Of a stretch of DNA of 12,248 nt, positions 8,421 to 12,248 are shown piece after piece (position 1 is the stretch's first letter; the number at the start of each line of letters is the position of its first letter). The position numbers and the translations under genes were made by a program. Origin of the DNA: Christensenella sp. UBA1750. Its GTDB lineage: Bacteria; Bacillota; Clostridia; Christensenellales; UBA1750. The DNA lies in the NCBI GenBank assembly GCA_002315655.1, contig DCHO01000031.1, positions 1-12,248 on the forward strand, in the 5' to 3' direction. The notes beneath the pieces are model-generated. The model had not been told where the DNA came from and did no database searches. It worked only from the letters and a program-made list of their open reading frames with translations.

Positions 8421-8449
8421 AGTTTATCATAGATAAACCAGCCTGTCAA
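8421..8449 (-). promoter_or_regulatory. Promoter of the BlaI/M56 operon
   Basis: On the - strand a perfect TTGACA (8449-8444), a 17-base spacer and TAAACT (8426-8421, 4 of 6 matches to TATAAT). The start point would be near 8414. The strong -35 and weak -10 box, with a dyad over spacer and -10 and another just downstream, are what a repressor-controlled promoter would show. Confidence 0.7.
8422..8438. promoter_or_regulatory. Putative BlaI operator O1 (perfect dyad)
   Basis: GTTTATC-ATA-GATAAAC is a perfect 17-bp inverted repeat covering the spacer and most of the -10 box of the repressor's own promoter. It lacks the classical TACA/TGTA core of staphylococcal BlaI sites, but its size and place fit a BlaI-family dimer site. 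Confidence 0.65.
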
Positions 8450-8453
8450 CAAA

Positions 8454-8489
8454 AAAATACCGAAAAGGCAGCAGCTTCTTCGGTATTTT
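8454..8489 (-). terminator. Intrinsic terminator of the 182-residue membrane protein gene
   Basis: On the - strand an 11-bp stem, AAAATACCGAA with TTCGGTATTTT, follows the stop codon at 8498 and runs into further T residues (8453-8451). It insulates the membrane protein gene from the BlaI promoter, whose -35 box begins at once after it. Confidence 0.8.
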
Positions 8490-8497
8490 TAAGATGT

Positions 8498-9046
8498 TTA
8501 TTTCTTCGGTGCGTCCATCAGTCCCGCTTCCTTGTGCTCCTTGAAGCGGACAAAGTAGGCGATCGTAAGAGTAAGAAGAGTAATAAATTCATAGAAGAAT
8601 CTGAACAGAAGGACTGCGTTAAGTTTGCCAACTTTCTGTCCAAAAGAGATAAACGAAATGATACAATAACAGATGGTCGCAAATATCAGCAAATATTTAT
8701 TCTGTTCGATGCGGTTCAGTCTTCCGGCAACATAACAAATGAGGCCAGGGAAGAATAAACGTATGACATGAATAGCCGGTGCATTATAACCTTTTATCAG
8801 GCATTCCGCAGAATTAAGAACCATTGCAGCAGCCAGAAGAAGCATGGCATATTTCAGCATATTCCCATGCGGCTTCTTATACAGCCAAAAACCGTACAGC
8901 GCAGTAAAAGCCAATGCAATAATTGCAATAACATCGTTCAGGACATTGCCACCGTTAATCAGATGAATGACCGAAGCGGCAAGCTCCGCCAGAATCAGAA
9001 CGCCCATGATAATCAGCCAGATGTTCTTGGATGTTTTCTTTTCCAT
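8498..9046 (-). CDS. Six-helix integral membrane protein of unknown function
   Basis: A complete 182-residue hydrophobic protein that I do not recognise. Six likely membrane helices lie near residues 9-28, 34-55, 65-84, 91-109, 116-134 and 142-166, with short charged links (for example YKKPHGN near 56-62 and NRIEQNKY near 111-118) and a charged C-terminal tail ending EAGLMDAPKK. No catalytic motif is evident. AGTGAGG (9060-9054) lies seven bases before the ATG, so the start is well supported. The gene is visibly more AT-rich than its neighbours, with more AT-ending codons (ATA, AAT, TTA), which suggests a different origin or lower expression. It has its own terminator and an unusual leader upstream (short ORF plus strong hairpin), so it is probably an independently regulated single-gene unit. 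Confidence 0.85.
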   Translation of the reverse strand: MEKKTSKNIWLIIMGVLILAELAASVIHLINGGNVLNDVIAIIALAFTALYGFWLYKKPHGNMLKYAMLLLAAAMVLNSAECLIKGYNAPAIHVIRLFFPGLICYVAGRLNRIEQNKYLLIFATICYCIISFISFGQKVGKLNAVLLFRFFYEFITLLTLTIAYFVRFKEHKEAGLMDAPKK

Positions 9047-9053
9047 GATGAAA

Positions 9054-9060
9054 CCTCACT
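9054..9060 (-). promoter_or_regulatory. Ribosome binding site of the 182-residue membrane protein
   Basis: AGTGAGG on the - strand, seven bases upstream of the ATG at 9046. It lies only 21 bases after the leader hairpin, so folding upstream could affect it. Confidence 0.7.
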
Positions 9061-9068
9061 TTCTGTTT

Positions 9069-9116
9069 TCAAAGCAAAAGGCGCACAGCCACCGAAATCA
9101 CTTCCGATGGTGTGCG
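9069..9116 (-). terminator. Leader hairpin with GTGA tetraloop: possible attenuator or terminator
   Basis: On the - strand, CGCACA plus CCATCGGAA (9116-9102) pair with TTTCGGTGG plus TGTGCG (9097-9082): 15 pairs including two G-T wobbles, one bulged C at 9088, and a 4-base GTGA loop of the GNRA type (9101-9098). The tail reads CCTTTTGCTTTG, a poor but possible U-tract. It stands two bases after the stop of the short ORF and before the ribosome binding site of the membrane gene, the usual place of an attenuator. Confidence 0.6.
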
Positions 9117-9117
9117 T

Positions 9118-9210
9118 CTATGTTTGTTTTGGGGCACAGGTCAACAAAAGGGCAAAATTCAGCTCTGCTTGCTTGCTTGCTTGCTTGAAGATTCTCGCGC
9201 CGTTTTGCAT
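9118..9210 (-). CDS. Putative 30-residue leader peptide containing a tetranucleotide repeat
   Basis: ATG at 9210 with a perfect GGAGG (9224-9220) nine bases upstream, then 30 codons and TAG at 9120-9118. The peptide begins MQNGARIFKQ, has a K-Q-A-S repeat encoded by the (AAGC)5 tract, and ends in a hydrophobic stretch and a basic tail (LLLTCAPKQT). It has neither a run of one amino acid, as in amino-acid attenuators, nor a signal peptide. Its stop lies two bases before the leader hairpin, and the membrane protein gene starts 71 bases further on. This layout fits a translated regulatory leader. The rival reading is that the TTGACA at 9219-9214, between the GGAGG and the ATG, is a promoter -35 box, in which case the ORF would not be translated. 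I do not recognise the peptide family with certainty. Confidence 0.45.
   Translation of the reverse strand: MQNGARIFKQASKQAELNFALLLTCAPKQT
9166..9187. repeat. Tetranucleotide tract, five GCTT units (AAGC on the - strand)
   Basis: Five perfect GCTT copies (9167-9186), with one extra repeat-phase base at each end. It lies inside the putative leader ORF. Simple repeats of four bases can change length by slippage and shift the reading frame. Confidence 0.9.
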
Positions 9211-9219
9211 CTCTGTCAA
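9191..9219 (-). promoter_or_regulatory. Alternative: promoter for the membrane protein gene
   Basis: On the - strand a perfect TTGACA (9219-9214), a 17-base spacer and GAGAAT (9196-9191, 4 of 6 matches to TATAAT). If real, transcription would start near 9184 within the AAGC tract, and the short ORF start at 9210 would be outside the RNA. No better promoter was seen between the hydA stop and this point. Confidence 0.4.
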
Positions 9220-9246
9220 CCTCCGCGTGTGTTTTCCCGGATAAAG

Positions 9247-9285
9247 CCCGGGTAGAGGCAGACATTTCTGCCCGCTTCTGCCCGG
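9247..9285 (-). terminator. Nested hairpin after hydA, possible terminator
   Basis: On the - strand CCGGG (9285-9281 on the complement) pairs with CCCGG (9252-9248), enclosing a perfect 6-bp inner stem GGCAGA/TCTGCC (9272-9267 with 9262-9257) with a 4-base loop. It begins about 17 bases after the hydA stop. The tail is GCTTTATCC, without a real U-run, so termination may be weak or Rho-dependent. Confidence 0.45.
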
Positions 9286-9301
9286 AATGGTTTACTGAAA
9301 A

Positions 9302-11038
9302 TTACTTCTTGGAGCGATCCACATAGGTGGTGTGCAGCAGCTCGTGAGCCTTGTGGCTGTTGGGCTGACCCAGATACTCGTCATAGAGCTTCTGGATGGA
9401 GGGGTTCTTATGAGACTTGCGCAGCTTGAGGGCGGCGTCTTCCTCATAGATGGCCTTGGCACGCACAACTCTGGGATCCTTGACCTGACGGACGCGGGCG
9501 GGAACGATGGGCTGTCCGCCACCGGTCACGCAGCCGCCGGGGCAGCCCATGATCTCGATGAAAGCGTAGTCGGCTTCGCCTGCCTTGATCTTTTCCAGCA
9601 GCTTTTCCGCATTGCCGGTGCCGTTGGCCACGGCGATCTTGATCTCCTGACCGGCAACGGTGACGGCGGCTTCCTTGACGCCTTCGATGCCGCGGACGGC
9701 GGTGTACTCGATGGCATCCAGGTCTTTGCCTTCCAGAATGTCGGCAACAGTACGCAGAGCAGCTTCCATAACGCCGCCGGTTGCGCCGAAGATGACGGCC
9801 GCGCCGGTGCCTTCGCCCAGCATGGGATCAAACTCTTCGTCGGGCAGGGACACGAAGTCGATGCCGGCTTCCTTGATCATGCGGGCCAGCTCACGGGTGG
9901 TGATGACGGCATCCACATCAGCCAGACCGTTGTTGGAGAGCTCGGGACGCTTGGCCTCGAACTTCTTGGCGGTGCAGGGCATGACGGAGACAACATAGAT
10001 GTTCTTGGGGTCGATGTTGTTCTTCTCGGCGTAGTAGGACTTCACAACCGCGCCCAGCATCTCGTGAGGAGACTTGCAGGAGGACAGGTTGGGAATGAAC
10101 TCGGGATAGTAGGTCTCGACGTACTTGATCCAACCGGGAGAGCAGGAGGTGATCATGGGCAGCACGCCGCCGTTCTGAATGCGGCCGAGCAGCTCGGTGC
10201 CTTCCTCCATGATGGTCAGGTCAGCAGCGTAGTTGGTGTCGAAAATCTTGTCAAAGCCCATGCGGCGCAGAGCGGCGGCCAGTTTGCCGGTCACTCTGGT
10301 GCCCATTTCCATGCCGAACTCTTCGCCCAGGGCGACGCGGACGGCGGGAGCGGGCTGCACGACGACGAACTTGTTGGGATCGGCAATGGCGTCCCAGACT
10401 TCCTGGGTGTTGTCCTTCTCACGCAGCGCGCCGACGGGGCAGGCGGTGATGCACTGACCGCAGTTGATGCAGCCGACATCGCCCAGCTTCTGGTCAAAGG
10501 CGCACTCGATGGAGGTGCCGAAACCGCGGCCGACGGTGCCGATGACGCCGATTCTCTGCACGCCCAAGCAGGCGGCGATGCAGCGGCGGCACTGGATGCA
10601 CTTGTTGTTGTCGCGGACGATGGACAGAGAGGAATTGTCGATTTCGTGAACGGTCTTATAACCGTCGAAACGGACGTCACGCACACCCAGCTCTTCGGCC
10701 AGGGTCTGCAGTTCGCAGTTCTTGCTGCGCACGCAGGTCAAGCACTTGCGATCGTGGTTGGAAAGAAGCAATTCCATGTTGACCTTGCGGGCTTCACGGA
10801 TTGCGGGGGTATTGGTCTTCACCTTCATGCCTTCGGAAACAGGCATGACGCACGCGGCCGCTAAGGCACGCGCACCGGTATCCACCAAGCACATGCGGCA
10901 GGCGCCAATCTGGTTGACGTCTTTCAAGTAGCACAGCGTGGGGATCTGGATGCCCGCGGAGCGGGCGGCTTCAAGCACCGTGGTACCGGCAGGAACCTGC
11001 ACGGCGATGCCATCTATCGTCAAAGATACCAAATCCAT
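9302..11038 (-). CDS. hydA: [FeFe] hydrogenase catalytic subunit HydA (NAD-linked/bifurcating type)
   Basis: A 578-residue catalytic subunit that makes or oxidises H2. From the ATG: [2Fe-2S] domain (C36, C47, C50, C63); His-Cys cluster H95-C99-C102-C108; two [4Fe-4S] sites (C147/C150/C153/C157 and C190/C193/C196/C200); then the H-cluster domain with L1 TSCSPGW (297-303), L2 MPCTAKKFE (353-361) and L3 EIMGCPGGCVTGGGQP (495-510). The C-terminal segment matches the small-subunit region (SHKNPSI, HKAHELLH). Length and numbering match Clostridium pasteurianum CpI: the proton-path residues C299, E279, S319, E282 and R286 are all present, but CpI ligand C300 is Ser here. It follows hydB by 13-19 bases, so the two are co-transcribed as in bifurcating Hyd complexes. 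AAAGGAG lies ten bases before the ATG at 11038; a GTG at 11044 (two residues longer) is possible, but its spacing of four bases is short. Confidence 0.96.
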   Translation of the reverse strand: MDLVSLTIDGIAVQVPAGTTVLEAARSAGIQIPTLCYLKDVNQIGACRMCLVDTGARALAAACVMPVSEGMKVKTNTPAIREARKVNMELLLSNHDRKCLTCVRSKNCELQTLAEELGVRDVRFDGYKTVHEIDNSSLSIVRDNNKCIQCRRCIAACLGVQRIGVIGTVGRGFGTSIECAFDQKLGDVGCINCGQCITACPVGALREKDNTQEVWDAIADPNKFVVVQPAPAVRVALGEEFGMEMGTRVTGKLAAALRRMGFDKIFDTNYAADLTIMEEGTELLGRIQNGGVLPMITSCSPGWIKYVETYYPEFIPNLSSCKSPHEMLGAVVKSYYAEKNNIDPKNIYVVSVMPCTAKKFEAKRPELSNNGLADVDAVITTRELARMIKEAGIDFVSLPDEEFDPMLGEGTGAAVIFGATGGVMEAALRTVADILEGKDLDAIEYTAVRGIEGVKEAAVTVAGQEIKIAVANGTGNAEKLLEKIKAGEADYAFIEIMGCPGGCVTGGGQPIVPARVRQVKDPRVVRAKAIYEEDAALKLRKSHKNPSIQKLYDEYLGQPNSHKAHELLHTTYVDRSKK

Positions 11039-11048
11039 GCTCACTCAA

Positions 11049-11055
11049 CTCCTTT
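11049..11055 (-). promoter_or_regulatory. Ribosome binding site of hydA
   Basis: AAAGGAG on the - strand in the gap after the hydB stop. It is ten bases from ATG 11038 and four from GTG 11044, and this spacing favours the ATG. Confidence 0.65.
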
Positions 11056-11057
11056 AC

Positions 11058-12248
11058 TTATTTGCGGGAAATTGCGCCGAAGCGGCACTTCTCCATGCAA
11101 GTGCCGCACTTGATGCACTTGTTGGAGTCGATGACAAAGGGCTTCTTGATCTCGCCGGAGATTGCGCCGACGGGGCAAACCTTGGAGCACAGAGAGCAGC
11201 CTTTGCACAGAGAGGGGTCGATCGTGTATTTGAGCAGCTTCTTGCAGTGACCGGCGGGGCAGCGCTTCTCGTAGATGTGTGCCTCGTATTCGTCACGGAA
11301 GTAGCGCAGGGTGGAGAGAACGGGGTTGGGAGCGGTCTGACCCAAGCCGCACAGAGCGCCGGCCTTGATGTTCTTGGCCAGGGTCTCCAGCTTCTCGATG
11401 TCGCCGTCTTCGCCCTTGCCTTCGACAATGCGCTCCAGAATCTCCAGCATACGGCGGGTGCCGATGCGGCAGGGGGGGCACTTACCGCAGGACTCGTCCA
11501 CGGTGAAGTCGAGGAAGAAGCGGGCGATGTCAACCATGCAGTTGTCCTCGTCCATAACGATCATGCCGCCGGAGCCCATCATGGAGCCGATGGCGATCAG
11601 GTTGTCATAGTCGATGGGGGTGTCAAGCAACGATGCCGGGATGCAGCCGCCGGAAGGACCGCCGGTCTGGGCAGCCTTGAAGGCCTTGCCGTTGGGGCAG
11701 CCGCCGCCGATGTCGTAAATGATCTCGTGCAGGGTGGTTCCCATGGGAACTTCCACAAGACCGGTGTTCTTGATCTTGCCGCCCAGAGCGAAGACCTTGG
11801 TGCCCTTGGACTTCTCGGTACCCATGGAGCAGAACCATTCGGGACCATTCAGAATAATCTGGGCAACGTTGGCGTAGGTTTCCACGTTGTTGAGGATGGT
11901 CGGCACGCCGAACAGACCCTTGACAGCGGGGAACGGAGGACGGGGGCGGGGCTCGCCGCGCTTGCCTTCGATGGACTGCATAAGAGCGGTTTCCTCACCG
12001 CAGACGAACGCGCCGGCGCCCAGGCGGATGCCCAGGTCGAACTTAAAGCCGGTGCCCAAGATGTTCTCGCCCAGCAGGCCGTATTCACGGGCCTGGTCGA
12101 TGGCGATCTGCAGACGCTTGACAGCGATGGGGTACTCGGCACGGACGTAAACGTAGCCCTGGTTTGCGCCGATGGCGTAACCGGCAATCGCCATAGCCTC
12201 GATAACGGCATGGGGGTCGCCTTCCAGAACGGAACGATCCATGAATGC
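11058..12248 (-). CDS. hydB: HydB/NuoF-like NADH-binding flavoprotein subunit of the [FeFe] hydrogenase (partial)
   Basis: C-terminal part (396 codons visible) of a protein usually near 600 residues; the reading frame stays open to the window edge, and the first visible ATG (12242) is internal to the conserved NuoF segment AFMDRSVLEGDPH. Counting from that Met: FMN/NADH-binding GAGAFVCGEETAL (75-87) and GKRGEPRPRPPFPA (93-106), a GGPSGGC loop (194-200), the NuoF [4Fe-4S] ligands C252, C255, C258 and C298, and a C-terminal two-cluster ferredoxin domain (C346/C349/C352/C356 and C376/C379/C382/C386). That extra ferredoxin domain separates HydB from respiratory NuoF. In the complex it exchanges electrons between NAD(H) and HydA, and in bifurcating enzymes with ferredoxin. 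The missing N-terminus should hold the thioredoxin-like [2Fe-2S] domain and, further upstream, hydC would be expected. Confidence 0.95.
   Translation of the reverse strand, partial: AFMDRSVLEGDPHAVIEAMAIAGYAIGANQGYVYVRAEYPIAVKRLQIAIDQAREYGLLGENILGTGFKFDLGIRLGAGAFVCGEETALMQSIEGKRGEPRPRPPFPAVKGLFGVPTILNNVETYANVAQIILNGPEWFCSMGTEKSKGTKVFALGGKIKNTGLVEVPMGTTLHEIIYDIGGGCPNGKAFKAAQTGGPSGGCIPASLLDTPIDYDNLIAIGSMMGSGGMIVMDEDNCMVDIARFFLDFTVDESCGKCPPCRIGTRRMLEILERIVEGKGEDGDIEKLETLAKNIKAGALCGLGQTAPNPVLSTLRYFRDEYEAHIYEKRCPAGHCKKLLKYTIDPSLCKGCSLCSKVCPVGAISGEIKKPFVIDSNKCIKCGTCMEKCRFGAISRK

Noticed and set aside
8391..9296. Nine-base direct repeat TGGTTTACT at 8391-8399 and 9288-9296 flanking the AT-richer gene, possible target-site duplication
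   Set aside because: It is short, one copy is part of an operator-like dyad, and no transposase or terminal inverted repeats accompany it; chance is a sufficient explanation.
9332..10864. Open frame of 510 codons on the + strand opposite hydA
   Set aside because: It is rich in Ala, Gly, Asp and Val, has no domain signature and exactly mirrors the codon periodicity of hydA, whose cofactor motifs prove the - strand frame. It is an antisense shadow of high-GC coding sequence.

Overview
The window looks like a chromosomal segment of a strictly anaerobic, moderately high-GC member of the Bacillota, probably class Clostridia and most likely an Oscillospiraceae-like gut bacterium. The reasons are the NAD-linked [FeFe] hydrogenase pair (HydB/HydA), a BlaI/BlaR1-type regulator pair of the clostridial kind, strong AGGAGG-type ribosome binding sites and sigma-A-like promoters. 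Genus-level placement is inference. No rRNA, tRNA, CRISPR array or insertion sequence was seen.

Layout. (1) 122-3154 (-): a 1010-residue cytoplasmic glycoside hydrolase resembling the alpha-L-rhamnosidase family GH106. (2) 3155-3372: a divergent promoter region. (3) 3373-4770 (+): a complete MATE-family multidrug/Na+ (or H+) antiporter, closed by a strong intrinsic terminator. (4) 4834-8375 (-): a two-gene operon, a BlaI-type repressor followed with a 4-bp ATGA overlap by a 1058-residue M56 (BlaR1-like) membrane metalloprotease. Its promoter carries two near-palindromic 17-bp boxes that look like the repressor's operators. (5) 8452-9301 (-): a small, visibly AT-richer unit. It has a 182-residue six-helix membrane protein of unknown function, preceded by an unusual leader: a putative 30-codon ORF with a (AAGC)5 tract inside it, then a 15-bp hairpin with a GTGA tetraloop. 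(6) 9302-12248 (-): hydB (N-terminus off the window) and hydA, the NAD(H)/ferredoxin-linked [FeFe] hydrogenase.

How the genes work together. HydB and HydA should form the catalytic core of a soluble electron-bifurcating or NADH-linked H2-producing or H2-oxidising complex that rebalances reduced ferredoxin and NADH during fermentation. A HydC subunit, if present, would lie upstream, outside the window. The BlaI/M56 pair is a self-contained signal-transduction module: an extracellular cue is read by an unusually large outer domain that is not a recognisable penicillin-binding domain, the protease is activated, and the repressor is removed from its own promoter. The MATE pump and the glycoside hydrolase are divergently transcribed and need not be functionally linked.

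Most worth a second look: the leader upstream of the 182-residue membrane protein, where loss or gain of one tetranucleotide would move the stop codon of the short ORF to just after the repeat or into the loop of the hairpin; the serine that replaces the expected [4Fe-4S]H cysteine in the L1 motif of HydA; and the large uncharacterised sensor domain of the M56 protein.
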